From Variovorax paradoxus (lineage in GTDB: Bacteria; Pseudomonadota; Gammaproteobacteria; Burkholderiales; Burkholderiaceae_C): a stretch of 32,447 nucleotides of DNA. The notes below the pieces were generated by a model. That model was not told the origin of the DNA and ran no database searches. It saw nothing but the letters and a program-made list of their open reading frames with translations. Shown one piece after another: positions 8,332 through 17,447 of the stretch. The first letter of the stretch is position 1. Every line of letters begins with the position of its first letter. The stretch lies in NCBI RefSeq assembly GCF_000834655.1, contig NZ_JXQQ01000024.1:1-32447 (forward strand). Direction: 5' to 3'. The position numbers were made by a program, and so were the translations under genes.

Positions 8332-8820
8332 TCAGCCGGCCGCCAGCGCCGCCTCGACATCGCGCGTGAGCGATGCGGGCGTGTCGAGCGGCGCGTAGCG
8401 CTTGATCACCGTGCCGTCGCGCCCGATGAGGAACTTGGTGAAGTTCCACTTGATGGCCGTCGAGCCCAGCAGGCCCGGCTTCTCTTTCGTGAGCCATTGG
8501 TAGAGCGGCGCGGCGTTGCTGCCGTTGACGTCGATCTTCTCCATCATCGGAAAACTCACGCCGTAATTCTTGGTGCAGAAGGCACCGATTTCCTCGTTGG
8601 TGCCCGGGTCCTGCGAGCCGAACTGGTTCGAAGGAAAGCCCATCACCGTGAGGCCCTGGTCTGCGTACTTCTCGTGCAGCGCTTCCAGCCCGGCGAACTG
8701 CGGCGTGAAGCCGCATTTGCTCGCTGTGTTGACGATCAGCAGCACCTTGCCCTTGAAGGCGGAGAGCTTCACCGGCTTGCCGTCGATCTGGTTGGCCTCG
8801 AAGTCGTAGACGCTGGTCAT
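8332..8820 (-). CDS. Glutathione peroxidase family protein (BtuE-like)
   Basis: A 162-residue thiol peroxidase that reduces hydrogen peroxide and organic hydroperoxides in the cytoplasm. The catalytic tetrad is visible: Cys36 in NTASKCGFTPQ, Gln70 in PSNQFGSQDPG, and Trp125-Asn126 in IKWNFTKFL. The protein uses cysteine, not selenocysteine. Cys82 in EIGAFCTKNYGV is the likely resolving cysteine of the thioredoxin-dependent type, so despite the family name the reductant may be thioredoxin. No signal peptide is present. The stop codon of the upstream EamA gene (8833) lies 12 bp before this start, so the two are probably co-transcribed. Confidence 0.93.
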   Translation of the reverse strand: MTSVYDFEANQIDGKPVKLSAFKGKVLLIVNTASKCGFTPQFAGLEALHEKYADQGLTVMGFPSNQFGSQDPGTNEEIGAFCTKNYGVSFPMMEKIDVNGSNAAPLYQWLTKEKPGLLGSTAIKWNFTKFLIGRDGTVIKRYAPLDTPASLTRDVEAALAAG

Positions 8821-8832
8821 GATGGGTGTTCC

Positions 8833-9723
8833 TCAGGTGGACGCAGAGGCGCGATCATCGCCCCGCACGGGCGTTCGCGCAAACGCGGCCCAGACGGCGC
8901 CCAGCACGATCAGCGCGCCGCCCACGAAGATGCGCGGGTCCATGGTGGACGCGCCGAGCGCGACCGACGAGACGCTCGCGAACAGCACCTCCGACAGCAT
9001 GATCACCGAGGTGGCGCTCGCCGCCAGGCGCGCTGCGCCGTATTGCAGGCACACGTTGGCGATCACGAAGCCCGTGCCCAGCAATGCAGCCCAGCCGAAC
9101 CAGCCCGGCGTGGCCTGCAGCGGCGAAGCGATGGCGCCGATCGCGGTGCCGCCGAGCGCCGCGATGCCCGCCACGAACGTGCAGCCGCAGAACATGGCGA
9201 GTGCACGCGATTCGCCCGGTGCTTGCCGCAGGTGCCGCAGCACGATGTTGGTCACTGCGAACCCGAAGCCGGCCGCAAGGCCGAGCCAGTCGGGAAGGCT
9301 CGAGGGCACGGGCCAGTCCGTGCCCGGCGCCTTGAGCACCACCACCACGCCGGTGAGTGCCAGCGCCACGCGCGCGAGCGCGCCGCCCGTCGGCCGTTCG
9401 CCCAGCAGCACCCAGCCCAGCAGCACGCTCCACAGCGGCATCAGGTAGAACAGCAGCACCACGCGCACGACGTCGCCCTGCGTCACGGCCCAGTTGAAAC
9501 CCACGTTGGTGAAGCCGGCCGCCAGGCCCAGCACCGCGAGCATCGGGTAGGCCGCGAAGCCCTGCCATGCGCGGCGGCGCACGATGCCCATCACAAGCGC
9601 GATGGCCAGGTAGATGAGGCAGGTGGTCCACAACGGATGCAGGCCGTGGCGCTCGATGTGCCTGAAGGGAAACCACGACAGCCCCCACACGAAGGCGTTG
9701 AAGATCAGTGCGAGCGCGGGCAT
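8833..9723 (-). CDS. EamA/DMT-superfamily transporter
   Basis: A 296-residue inner-membrane protein with about ten hydrophobic segments and two EamA repeats. The first repeat ends near [19 protein letters not shown] and the second near [18 protein letters not shown], matching the family pattern of a conserved Glu after the fourth helix of each repeat. Members export amino acids, metabolites or drugs; the substrate here cannot be predicted. It lies between lplT (70 bp upstream) and the glutathione peroxidase gene on the same strand. Confidence 0.88.
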   Translation of the reverse strand: MPALALIFNAFVWGLSWFPFRHIERHGLHPLWTTCLIYLAIALVMGIVRRRAWQGFAAYPMLAVLGLAAGFTNVGFNWAVTQGDVVRVVLLFYLMPLWSVLLGWVLLGERPTGGALARVALALTGVVVVLKAPGTDWPVPSSLPDWLGLAAGFGFAVTNIVLRHLRQAPGESRALAMFCGCTFVAGIAALGGTAIGAIASPLQATPGWFGWAALLGTGFVIANVCLQYGAARLAASATSVIMLSEVLFASVSSVALGASTMDPRIFVGGALIVLGAVWAAFARTPVRGDDRASAST

Positions 9724-9793
9724 GGTGGCGTTGAAGGAATGGAGGCTTCGGCGCTCGGCGCGCCGGCCTTCTCACCAACGCAGTCGCGCAAGG

Positions 9794-11098
9794 TCAATGG
9801 TGTTTGTCGCTGCGGGCGATGGCCAGCAGGTGCTCGACTTCTTCGGGGTATTTCTTCAGGTTGTTCTCGTGCCAGCGCTTGATGAGCCACATGCAGCCCG
9901 CCACCACGAGGCCGAAGGCGCTGATCGCGCCGTAAGCCGAGAGACCCAGCCCCGTGCACACGCTGTAGAAGCCGCCCAGAAGAAGAATGCAGGCCTGCTC
10001 GTTGAAGTTCTGCACCGCGATCGAGCGGCCCGCGCCCATCAGGTTGTGGCCGCGATGCTGCAGGAGCGCATTCATCGGCACCACCAGGAAGCCGCCGAGG
10101 CCACCCAGGATGATGAGGAACGGCACGGCCAGCCACACGTTGCCGATGAAGTTCATGCAGATGACCATGAGGCCCATCGCGATGCCCATCGGGATCACGC
10201 GGGTGGCCATGTCCAGGCGCATCCGCATCGAGGCCACGATCGCGCCCACAGCCGTGCCGATGGTCACCACGCCGGTGAGCGCCGAAGCCTGCGTCGTGTT
10301 GTAGCCCAGCGCGAGCGATGCCCAGGCCAGCACGATGTACTTGAGGTTGCCGCCCGCGCCCCAGAAGAGCGTGGTGGTGGCCAGCGAGATCTGGCCGAGG
10401 CGGTCGCGCCACAGGCGCGCATTGCAATGCCAGAAGTCGGGCAGCAGCGCGGCGATGTTGCGCACGAAGCCGTGCTCGGGGTTGGAGCGCAGGGGGCGCA
10501 TCTCGACGCCCGTGTGCGGGATGCGCGTGTTGAACCAGGCGGCCAGCACGTAGACGAAGATCAGCACCGAGATGGCGGCTTCGGCCGGCGAATCGATGCC
10601 GGTGTCGATCACCGGGAAATCGAAGGCCAGCAAGTGGCTGGAGACCGCATGGCCCACCAGCGTGCCGCCGAGCACGATGCCCAGGAGGATGGAGGCGATG
10701 GTGAGTCCCTCGATCCAGCCGTTGGCCTTGACCAGCTGGGAGGCCGGCAGCAGTTCGGTCAGGATGCCGTACTTGGCCGGCGAGTAGGCCGCCGCGCCCA
10801 GGCCCACGATCGAGTACGACAGCAGCGGGTGCGAGCCGAACAGCATCATCAGGCAGCCGATCACCTTGATCGCATTGCTGATGAACATCACCTTGCCCTT
10901 GGGCAGCGCATCTGCAAACGCGCCCACCAGCGGCGCGAGCACCACGTAGAAGACCGCGAAGATCGGCACCAAGGCCGCGCGCTGCCATTCGGGCGCGCCC
11001 GAACTTCGCATGAGATCGACGGCAACAACGAAAAGCGCTTGGTCGGCCAGCGACGAAAAGAACTGGGCCGACATGATCGTGTAGAAACCGCGCTTCAT
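9794..11098 (-). CDS. lplT: Lysophospholipid transporter LplT
   Basis: A 434-residue major facilitator protein that flips lysophospholipids from the outer to the inner face of the cytoplasmic membrane for re-acylation. The N-terminal segment [23 protein letters not shown] is typical of LplT, as is the [16 protein letters not shown] motif. About twelve membrane segments are visible, including helices in the [28 protein letters not shown] region. The protein is somewhat longer than E. coli LplT (397). The frame stays open upstream over the opposing alr gene, but the ATG at 11098 matches the family start. Its usual partner acyltransferase gene (aas) is not adjacent. It is divergent from alr across a 192-bp gap. 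Confidence 0.92.
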   Translation of the reverse strand: MKRGFYTIMSAQFFSSLADQALFVVAVDLMRSSGAPEWQRAALVPIFAVFYVVLAPLVGAFADALPKGKVMFISNAIKVIGCLMMLFGSHPLLSYSIVGLGAAAYSPAKYGILTELLPASQLVKANGWIEGLTIASILLGIVLGGTLVGHAVSSHLLAFDFPVIDTGIDSPAEAAISVLIFVYVLAAWFNTRIPHTGVEMRPLRSNPEHGFVRNIAALLPDFWHCNARLWRDRLGQISLATTTLFWGAGGNLKYIVLAWASLALGYNTTQASALTGVVTIGTAVGAIVASMRMRLDMATRVIPMGIAMGLMVICMNFIGNVWLAVPFLIILGGLGGFLVVPMNALLQHRGHNLMGAGRSIAVQNFNEQACILLLGGFYSVCTGLGLSAYGAISAFGLVVAGCMWLIKRWHENNLKKYPEEVEHLLAIARSDKHH

Positions 11099-11290
11099 CG
11101 ATGGGCTGGCTGGCCAGAGGGTCTGCTGGCGGTAGTGAAAAAGTGTCGCGTGCGGAGCGAATGGGCGGTTATAGCATGGGGGTACGGCGTGGAAATGGGC
11201 ATCCCTTCCGGATTCGACCCCATTCCGGGAAATGCTAAAACGTGGTCTGCATTTCCTCCAAGCCCGCTCGAAGCCTGCACAAAGCCTCTT

Positions 11291-12406
11291 ATGCCGCGCC
11301 CCATTCTCGCCACCGTCCACACCGCAGCCCTGCGCAACAACCTCGGGCGGGTCCGCCGCTCGGCCCTCGACGCCCGTGTCTGGGCGGTGGTCAAGGCCAA
11401 TGCCTATGGCCATGGCATCGAACGGGTCTATGAAGGCCTGCGCGGCGCCGACGGTTTTGCGCTGCTCGACCTGGCCGAAGCCGAACGCGTGCGCGCCCTG
11501 GGCTGGCGCGGCCCCGTGCTGCTGCTCGAAGGCGTGTTCGACGCGCGCGACCTGGAACTGTGCTCGCGCCTGGACCTCTGGCACACCGTGCACTGCGACG
11601 AGCAGATCGACATGCTCGCAGCGCACAAGACCCTCAAGCCGCAACGTGTTTTCCTCAAGATGAACTCGGGCATGAACCGCCTGGGCTTCACCCCCGAGCG
11701 CTTCGGCTCGGCCTGGACGCGCCTGAACGCGCTCACGCAGGTCGACGAGATATCGCTCATGACCCACTTCAGCGACGCCGACGGCGCTCGCGGCATCGCC
11801 CACCAGGTCGAGGCCTTCGAGCGCGCGACGCGCGACCTGCCGGGCGAGCGCTCCATCGCCAACAGCGCCGCCACCCTGCGCCACCCCGACCAGACGCGCG
11901 GCGACTGGGTGCGCCCGGGCATCGTGCTGTACGGCAGCGCGCCCGACTTTCCGGCGAACGACGCGGCGCACTGGCAGCTGCAGCCTGCGATGACGCTGTC
12001 CACGAAACTGCTCTCGGTGCAGACGCTCAAGGCTGGCGACACCATCGGCTACGGCTCCAACTTCACGGCCGAGGGGCCGCTCACCATCGGCATCGCCGCG
12101 GTCGGTTACGGCGACGGCTATCCGCGCCACTGCAACACCGGAACGCCCGTGCTGGTGAACGGCGTGCGCACCCGCATGGTGGGCCGCGTGAGCATGGACA
12201 TGATCACCGTGGACCTCACGCCCGTGCCCGATGCGAAGTTCGGCACCGAGGTCACGCTGTGGGGCCGATCGGCGGTCACCGACGAGGTGCTGCCCATCGA
12301 CGAGGTCGCGCAGGCGGCGGGCACCGTCGGCTACGAACTCATGTGCGCGGTGGCGCAGCGCGTGCCGTTCGCGCCTGCCGAAGGCGACGCAGACACGCAG
12401 CAATGA
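11291..12406 (+). CDS. alr: Alanine racemase
   Basis: A cytoplasmic PLP enzyme interconverting L- and D-alanine for peptidoglycan synthesis, 371 residues. The PLP lysine is Lys35 in [12 protein letters not shown], and the second catalytic base is Tyr254 in TIGYGSNF. The C-terminal beta domain carries the [12 protein letters not shown] motif. Much longer frame lies upstream, but the ATG at 11291 gives the canonical N-terminus; no strong Shine-Dalgarno sequence precedes it. Its TGA overlaps the ATG of the next gene by four bases. The divergent lplT neighbour is an arrangement I recall from other betaproteobacteria. It is probably essential unless a second racemase such as dadX exists elsewhere. 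Confidence 0.96.
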   Translation: MPRPILATVHTAALRNNLGRVRRSALDARVWAVVKANAYGHGIERVYEGLRGADGFALLDLAEAERVRALGWRGPVLLLEGVFDARDLELCSRLDLWHTVHCDEQIDMLAAHKTLKPQRVFLKMNSGMNRLGFTPERFGSAWTRLNALTQVDEISLMTHFSDADGARGIAHQVEAFERATRDLPGERSIANSAATLRHPDQTRGDWVRPGIVLYGSAPDFPANDAAHWQLQPAMTLSTKLLSVQTLKAGDTIGYGSNFTAEGPLTIGIAAVGYGDGYPRHCNTGTPVLVNGVRTRMVGRVSMDMITVDLTPVPDAKFGTEVTLWGRSAVTDEVLPIDEVAQAAGTVGYELMCAVAQRVPFAPAEGDADTQQ

Positions 12407-13140
12407 AGGTTCTTTCCAACTGGCGCTCGATGCGCCTTTGGGAGACGCAGATCGAGCGCGATCTGCATCGCAATCACAGCCTGCGCACGCACGGCATCCT
12501 CATCGGCACCTTCATGCTGCTGCTCATGTGGGGCGTGTCGGCGCTGCAGATGCACCTGCTGCATGTGGACTCGCTGGCCGTCCGCTACTTCATTACGCTG
12601 GGCGTGGGGTATCTGGGCTACCTGCTGGTGCTGCGCTGGTGGGCCCGGCGGCTCGTCGAGAACGGGGTGGGCGCCAATCTCGACGTGAGCGGCGGCGACG
12701 TCGTCGACGCTGCCGACCTCGCGTTGGATGTCGCCAGCAGCGCGAGCCGCGTCGACCTCGGCGGTGCGGCCGACATGGCCGGCGGCGCGCTCCAACTGGC
12801 GGGCGAATCCGACGAAGGCGCGATCATCGTCGTGCCGGTGGTCGCCATCTTCCTGATCTGCGTGGCGGTGCTGTTCGGCGCCGGCTCGCTCGTGCTGCTG
12901 TATTTCAGCTGGGACGCGCTGCTGGCCGTGGCCATCGAGGTGGCGTTCTCGTACGTATCGGCCCGCGCCGCGGTGCGCGTGGCGCGCGAGGGCTGGCTGG
13001 TCGCGGCGGTGCGGCTCACCTGGAAGCCGCTGCTCGGCGCGCTGGTCTCCGCGGTGATTCTCGGTGCGCTGCTCGATCACTTCATGCCGCAGGTCGATTC
13101 GTTGCCCGAGGCGGTGCGGGTTCTGCTGAAGACGCACTGA
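12403..13140 (+). CDS. Membrane protein of unknown function, coupled to alr
   Basis: A 245-residue protein I do not recognise. Residues about 31-52, 60-79, 141-168, 171-187 and 205-224 are hydrophobic, predicting four to five membrane segments. Between the second and third lies a hydrophilic stretch (about 90-140) rich in Asp, Gly and Ala, with repeated [17 protein letters not shown] heptads. The N-terminus is charged ([18 protein letters not shown]). The start codon overlaps the alr stop in an ATGA, which implies translational coupling. A role tied to D-alanine or the envelope can only be guessed. Confidence 0.75.
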   Translation: MKVLSNWRSMRLWETQIERDLHRNHSLRTHGILIGTFMLLLMWGVSALQMHLLHVDSLAVRYFITLGVGYLGYLLVLRWWARRLVENGVGANLDVSGGDVVDAADLALDVASSASRVDLGGAADMAGGALQLAGESDEGAIIVVPVVAIFLICVAVLFGAGSLVLLYFSWDALLAVAIEVAFSYVSARAAVRVAREGWLVAAVRLTWKPLLGALVSAVILGALLDHFMPQVDSLPEAVRVLLKTH

Positions 13141-13158
13141 GGCCGCCCGCTGGCGGCC
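13141..13158. terminator. GC hairpin between convergent genes, possible terminator
   Basis: A perfect 7-bp stem (GGCCGCC/GGCGGCC) with a four-base loop begins immediately after the stop codon of the alr-linked membrane protein and sits just before the end of the opposing reductase gene. No T tract follows on either strand, so it is not a standard intrinsic terminator, but its position between convergent genes suggests 3'-end stabilisation or weak bidirectional termination. Confidence 0.45.
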
Positions 13159-13170
13159 GACAGGCCGATG

Positions 13171-14148
13171 TCAGTAGAGCCCGAGCTGGCGCGTACGCAG
13201 GCGCGCCAGCCCCAGCAGCGCATCGGTGAACGGCGTGGCCACTCCCGTGAGTTCGCCCAGTTCGCGCACCACCGTCACCAGCGCATCGAGTTCCACCGAC
13301 CGGCCGGCTTCCACGTCCTGCAGCATCGAGGTCTTGAACGCGCCGAGCTTCTTGGTCACCTCGTGCCGGTCTTCGGGGCTCTGCGTGATCTCGATGCCGA
13401 TGCGCCGGCCGATCTCCTTGGCCTCCAGCATCACCGCCGAGATGAAGCCGCGCACGTAGTCGTCGCCCATGATCAGGTCGGTGGTGGCACCGGTCAGCGC
13501 GCTGATCGGGTTGACCGTCATGTTGCCCCAGAGCTTGAACCACACGTCCTTCTGGATCTGCGGCGAGAGCGTGGTGTTGATGCCCGCGCGGGTCAGCAGG
13601 TCGACCAGCGCCTGCACGCGCGGCGTGGCTTCGCCCGAGGGCTCGCCCACGATCAGCCCGTTGCCGAAGTGGTGCCGCACCACGCCCGGGCCGTCGAGCG
13701 AGCAGCTCGCATGCACCACGCAGCCGATCACGTTGCGGGCCGGAATGGCCTTGGCAATGGCGCCGTCGGGGTCCACCGCGGCCAGCCGGTGGCCCGTGAT
13801 CTCGCCGCCGAAGCCGCCTTCGAGAAACCACCACGGCACGCCGTTCATCGCGACCAGCACGATGGTGTCGCGCCCGATCAGCGGCCCGATGCGCTCGGCC
13901 ACGGCGGCCAGCGCGGGCGCCTTCACGGCGATGACGACCAGGTCCTGCACGCCGAGCGCCTCGGGGTCGGCCACTGCGTTGACCGGCACGCGCGTGCGCA
14001 CGTCGCCGCGCATCAGGGACAGGCCATCGCGCTGCAGCGCCTCGAGCGTCGCGCCGCGCGCGACCACGTTGAGCCGCTCGCCGGCCTGCGCGAGGCCGGC
14101 ACCGATCCAGCCGCCGATCGCGCCGGCGCCGTAAATACAAATCTTCAT
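13171..14148 (-). CDS. 2-dehydropantoate 2-reductase family oxidoreductase (PanE/ApbA-like)
   Basis: A 325-residue NAD(P)H-dependent reductase of the ketopantoate reductase family. An N-terminal Rossmann motif lies at residues 7-12 (GAGAIG). The C-terminal helical domain contains the family segment VWFKLWGNMTVNPISALTG, whose lysine corresponds to the catalytic one. The start at 14148 (MKICIYGAG) is the standard N-terminus; the frame upstream of it runs into the aldolase gene. It is the last gene of the minus-strand catabolic run, 22 bp after the aldolase-family gene. Paralogues of this family in catabolic clusters often act on substrates other than ketopantoate, so pantothenate synthesis should not be assumed. 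Confidence 0.85.
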   Translation of the reverse strand: MKICIYGAGAIGGWIGAGLAQAGERLNVVARGATLEALQRDGLSLMRGDVRTRVPVNAVADPEALGVQDLVVIAVKAPALAAVAERIGPLIGRDTIVLVAMNGVPWWFLEGGFGGEITGHRLAAVDPDGAIAKAIPARNVIGCVVHASCSLDGPGVVRHHFGNGLIVGEPSGEATPRVQALVDLLTRAGINTTLSPQIQKDVWFKLWGNMTVNPISALTGATTDLIMGDDYVRGFISAVMLEAKEIGRRIGIEITQSPEDRHEVTKKLGAFKTSMLQDVEAGRSVELDALVTVVRELGELTGVATPFTDALLGLARLRTRQLGLY

Positions 14149-14170
14149 GGGAAAGGCCGCCTCGATTTCT

Positions 14171-14959
14171 TCAGTTTCTGTAGCCCGGATCGATGCGATC
14201 CACCTGCCGCACCAGCGCATTGAACACGTCCTGCCCGGCGCCATGCGCGGGGCTGAACTGCAGCGCGTCGCGCGTGCAGCGCTGCGCGATCTCCTCGCTC
14301 ACCGGAATGGCCGCGCCCATCGAGAAGGTGGCCATCTGGATCTCGCAGGCGCGCTGCAGGGTCCACAGGATCGCGAAGGTCTGCGGCAGCGTCTGGCCCC
14401 AGGCCAGGAGGCCGTGGTTGCGCAGGATCACCGCGTTGCGGTTGCCGATGCTCTGGAGGAGGCGTGGGCCCTCGTCGGCATGGATCGTGATGCCCTCGAA
14501 GTCGTGGTACGCCACCATGCCGTGCAGCTGGGCGGTATAGAAATTGGTCTGCTGCAGGCCGCCCTGCAGGCAGGCCACGGCCACGCCGGCCGTGGTGTGG
14601 GTGTGCATCACGCAGTGCGCGCCGGGCAGCCCGTCGTGGATGGCCGCGTGCACCGTGAACCCCGCCGGGTTCACCGGGTACGACGAACCGTCGAGCACCT
14701 TGCCGTGCAGGTCGATCTTCACGAGGTTGCTGGCCGTCACTTCGCTGTAGTGCAGGCCGAAGGGGTTGATGAGGAACTGCTTCTCGCCACCGGTCACGCT
14801 GTCGGGCAGCCGCACCGTGATGTGGTTGTAGATCATCTCGACCCAGCCCAGCATCGCGAAGACGCGATAGCAGGCCGCGAGCTCTTCGCGCGCGGCACGC
14901 TCGTCGGGGTGGATCGAGGGATGGACCAGCGCCGACGGCGCGGTGGCGAGTGTGTTCAT
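14171..14959 (-). CDS. Class II aldolase/adducin family protein
   Basis: A 262-residue protein of the class II aldolase/adducin family, which includes fuculose-phosphate aldolases and metal-dependent decarboxylases. Typical elements are NHITVRLP near residue 45, the zinc-binding HCVMHTHTTAG and the later NHGLLAWG histidine. The family uses three histidines to bind a divalent metal and to stabilise an enolate. The ATG at 14959 is supported by the usual long N-terminal lead before EELAACYRVFA. It is 18 bp after the third Bug gene and 22 bp before the reductase gene. Substrate unknown; a decarboxylase or a non-phosphorylated sugar-acid aldolase are both possible. Confidence 0.85.
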   Translation of the reverse strand: MNTLATAPSALVHPSIHPDERAAREELAACYRVFAMLGWVEMIYNHITVRLPDSVTGGEKQFLINPFGLHYSEVTASNLVKIDLHGKVLDGSSYPVNPAGFTVHAAIHDGLPGAHCVMHTHTTAGVAVACLQGGLQQTNFYTAQLHGMVAYHDFEGITIHADEGPRLLQSIGNRNAVILRNHGLLAWGQTLPQTFAILWTLQRACEIQMATFSMGAAIPVSEEIAQRCTRDALQFSPAHGAGQDVFNALVRQVDRIDPGYRN

Positions 14960-14977
14960 GGCAGTTCCTTCATGTGG

Positions 14978-15967
14978 TTAACCCTCCGCGGTGAAGCCGA
15001 CTTCCTTGACGATCGGCGCCCACTTGGCGGTGTCTTTCTTGAGCAGGTCGGTCAGCTCCGCGGGCGTGGAAGACATGGCGTCCAGCCCGAAGGTGCCCAG
15101 GCCGTCGATCACGTCCTTCTGTGCAAGCGAGTTCTTCATCGCGGTGTTCAGGCGCGCGACCAGTTCGGGCGAAGCCTTGGCCGGCAGGAAGAAGGCGAAC
15201 CATTCGCTGTGCGCCATGTTCTTGATGCCCTGCTCGCCGAAGGTCGGCACATCGGGCGCGAAGCGGCTGCGCTTGGCACCCGAGACGCCCAGGATGCGCA
15301 CCTTGCCCGAGGGCAGGTGCTGCGTGATGTCGCCGATGGGGCCCGACACCGCCGAGATGTTGCCGCCCAGCAGGTCGAGCATGGCCGGCTGGGTGCCGCG
15401 GTAGGCGGCGTGCTTGAGTTCGACGCCGCCCTGCATGCCCAGGAGCGCACCGATGAAGTGCGGCGTGGAGCCCGCGGCCGGCGAGCCGTAGTTGGCGCCG
15501 GCCGGATTGGTCTTGGCCCAGGCGAGGAACTCGGGCACGCTCTTCACGCTGGCCGGCACCGAAGGGCCGACGGCGAAGCCGAAGTCGAAGATGCAGCCGA
15601 TGGTGACCGGGGTCAGGTCCACCATCGGGTCGTACGGCAGCTTCTTGTAGATGTGCGGGTAGATCGTGAGGATCGAGGTCGGCGTCTGCAGGATGGTGGC
15701 GCCGTCGGCCGGCCGGCCCTTCACGTAGGTGACCGCGATCTGGCCGCCCGCGCCGGTGCGGTTCTCCACCACGGCTGCCTTGGCGTACTCGGGGCTGAGC
15801 TTCTGCGCCACGCGGCGGCAGATGGTGTCCGAGGTGCCGCCGGCCGCGAAGCCGGTGACGATGGTCGCGGTCTCGATGCCAGCCTGCGCGTAGGCCTGCT
15901 GGCCGATGCTCGCAAGCAGCGCCGAGGCGCCGGTGGTCTGAAGGATCTGGCGGCGTGTGAAGCTCAT
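14978..15967 (-). CDS. Bug-family (TctC-type) periplasmic binding protein 1
   Basis: A 329-residue substrate receptor of the tripartite tricarboxylate transporter family. Residues 1-27 form a signal peptide with a twin-arginine-like start (FTRRQILQTTGASALLASIG) and an AYA cleavage site. The mature protein has the family pattern: VTGFAAGGTSDTICRRVAQKL, then VENRTGAGGQIA and HIYKKLPYDPMVDLTPVT. Bug proteins bind organic acids, aromatic carboxylates or amides. A 132-bp gap and a GGAGAGAGA ribosome binding site precede it, so it may start a separate transcript with the aldolase and reductase genes. No TctA or TctB membrane component is present in the window. Confidence 0.92.
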   Translation of the reverse strand: MSFTRRQILQTTGASALLASIGQQAYAQAGIETATIVTGFAAGGTSDTICRRVAQKLSPEYAKAAVVENRTGAGGQIAVTYVKGRPADGATILQTPTSILTIYPHIYKKLPYDPMVDLTPVTIGCIFDFGFAVGPSVPASVKSVPEFLAWAKTNPAGANYGSPAAGSTPHFIGALLGMQGGVELKHAAYRGTQPAMLDLLGGNISAVSGPIGDITQHLPSGKVRILGVSGAKRSRFAPDVPTFGEQGIKNMAHSEWFAFFLPAKASPELVARLNTAMKNSLAQKDVIDGLGTFGLDAMSSTPAELTDLLKKDTAKWAPIVKEVGFTAEG

Positions 15968-16099
15968 GATGGGTCTCTCTCCGGGTGGTGGTGGTACGGG
16001 AGCGCGTATTTTTCCAGCAAGGCGTGGGGCGGGACCCCCGCGTTTACCTCACGTTTTGAAAGCCGCGACACGTTTTTCCCCCAGCCCGCGAGTTCGCTG

Positions 16100-16567
16100 T
16101 CAGAACATTCCGTTCCGGTTGGCCGCCGTTTCGGGCACGGGCTGGTTCACGTCCCAGTGCTCGACGATCTTGCCGTTCTCCAGCTTGAAGATGTCCACGA
16201 TGGCGTTGCCGCGCGTGCCCGGCTCGCGCACCACGTGCACGTGCAGCACCACGTAGTCGCCGTCGACGAAGGAGCGCTTGATGTCGCTGCGCGACTTCGG
16301 AAACTTCTCGCGCAGGAAGGTGACGAACTTGCGAAAGCCCTCGGGGCCGTCCGCTGCCGTGGGGTTGTGCTGCACGTAGCGGTTGCCCACGTACTGCAGG
16401 GCGGCATCGGCGTCCTTCTGGTTCAGGCCCTTCTCGTAGAAGGCGAGCACGGTCTGGCGGTTGGCCTCCTGCTGCGCCTGGCCGATCGGGTTGCCGCCCG
16501 GCTGTGCGCAGGCTGCCAGGAAGAGGGTGGCGGCCGCGAACATCGCGGCCAGGATCGTGCGTTTCAT
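16100..16567 (-). CDS. SnoaL/NTF2-like lipoprotein
   Basis: A 155-residue protein with a lipoprotein signal peptide ending in the lipobox Leu17-Ala-Ala-Cys20, so it is expected to be anchored on the periplasmic side. The mature part looks like an NTF2-like alpha+beta barrel of the SnoaL type: TVLAFYEKGLNQKDADAALQYVG, YVQHNPTAADGPEGFRKF and DIFKLENGKIVEHWDVNQPVPE. This ending is characteristic of the SnoaL-like ester-cyclase group. It begins 25 bp after the hpaI stop on the same strand and is probably the last gene of the hpa transcript. Its role is unknown; binding of a small aromatic or an isomerase-like activity would fit the fold. Confidence 0.85.
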   Translation of the reverse strand: MKRTILAAMFAAATLFLAACAQPGGNPIGQAQQEANRQTVLAFYEKGLNQKDADAALQYVGNRYVQHNPTAADGPEGFRKFVTFLREKFPKSRSDIKRSFVDGDYVVLHVHVVREPGTRGNAIVDIFKLENGKIVEHWDVNQPVPETAANRNGMF

Positions 16568-16592
16568 CTGGGGCTCCCGGTGTGAAAGGACT

Positions 16593-17423
16593 TCAGTAGC
16601 CGTTGGGGGATGCAGTGCCCGCGGCGCCCGTGGCGTTCCTGTATTTCGCAGCGAGCTGCTTCGCCGCCGCGGTGAGCACGATGGTGTCCACCCCCACGGC
16701 CACGAACAGCGCGCCGGCCGCGAGCCACTTGCGCGCCTGCTCCTCGGTGGTCGAGAGGATGCCCGGCGCCTTGCCGGCCTTCAGGATGCGCGCGATGGCA
16801 TCGGCGATCACCGCCTGCACTTCTGGATGGTTGGGCTGGCCCACGAAGCCCATCGAGGCGGACAGGTCGGCCGGCCCGATGAACACGCCGTCCACGCCCG
16901 GGGTGGCCGCGATGGCGTCCAGGTTCTTCATCGCCTCGACCGTCTCGGCCTGCACCAGCAGGCAGGTCTGGGCATTGGCTTCATGCAGGTACTGCGGGTA
17001 GGCCTGCCAGCGCGAAGCGCGCGCGAGCGCACTGCCCATGCCGCGGATGCCCTCGGGCGGGTAGCGCATGCCCTGCACCATGCGCGCTGCCTGCTCGGCG
17101 GTGTCGACCATGGGCACCAGCAGCGTCTGCGCGCCGATGTCCAGGTATTGCTTGATGAGCGTGGTGTCGCCCGTCGGGATGCGCACGACCGGATGCGAGC
17201 GCTCCGCTTCGGGCTGCGCCGACCACGCGCTGGAAATGCCCTGCAGCTGCCCGAGCACCGAGCGCACGTCGTTGGGTGCGTGCTCGCCGTCGACCAGCAG
17301 CCAGTCGTAGCCGCAGCCGGCAAGAATTTCGGCGACGTAGCTGTCGGCCAGGCCGACCCACAGGCCGATCTTTTGCTCGCCGGCCTGCATGGCTTTCTTG
17401 AAGGTGTTGATGGGGGTGTGCAT
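16593..17423 (-). CDS. hpaI: 4-hydroxy-2-oxoheptanedioate aldolase HpaI
   Basis: A class II pyruvate aldolase that performs the last step of the homoprotocatechuate pathway, splitting 4-hydroxy-2-oxoheptanedioate into pyruvate and succinic semialdehyde. The protein has 276 residues. The HpcH/HpaI signature is intact: VDGEHAPND with catalytic His48, VVRIPTGD with the substrate-binding Arg, and the metal ligands Glu in VQAETVEAM and Asp in [10 protein letters not shown]. The ATG at 17423 follows a purine-rich AAAGAGAGAAAG stretch. It is 24 bp downstream of hpaH. The C-terminal tail ([13 protein letters not shown]) is low-complexity and probably unstructured. Confidence 0.93.
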   Translation of the reverse strand: MHTPINTFKKAMQAGEQKIGLWVGLADSYVAEILAGCGYDWLLVDGEHAPNDVRSVLGQLQGISSAWSAQPEAERSHPVVRIPTGDTTLIKQYLDIGAQTLLVPMVDTAEQAARMVQGMRYPPEGIRGMGSALARASRWQAYPQYLHEANAQTCLLVQAETVEAMKNLDAIAATPGVDGVFIGPADLSASMGFVGQPNHPEVQAVIADAIARILKAGKAPGILSTTEEQARKWLAAGALFVAVGVDTIVLTAAAKQLAAKYRNATGAAGTASPNGY

Positions 17424-17447
17424 GAAGGTCTTTCTCTCTTTTGTCTT

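Noticed and set aside
9614..11290. Upstream extension of the alr frame to 930 codons
   Set aside because: The extension is antisense to the EamA and lplT genes. Only the part from 11291 shows alanine racemase sequence.
11099..12403. Upstream extension of the lplT frame to 869 codons
   Set aside because: This part is antisense to alr and shows no membrane segments; LplT starts at 11098.
13171..14148. The reductase gene as the pantothenate biosynthesis enzyme PanE
   Set aside because: It lies at the end of a catabolic gene run beside an aldolase-family protein and a Bug receptor, and family membership alone does not establish ketopantoate as substrate.
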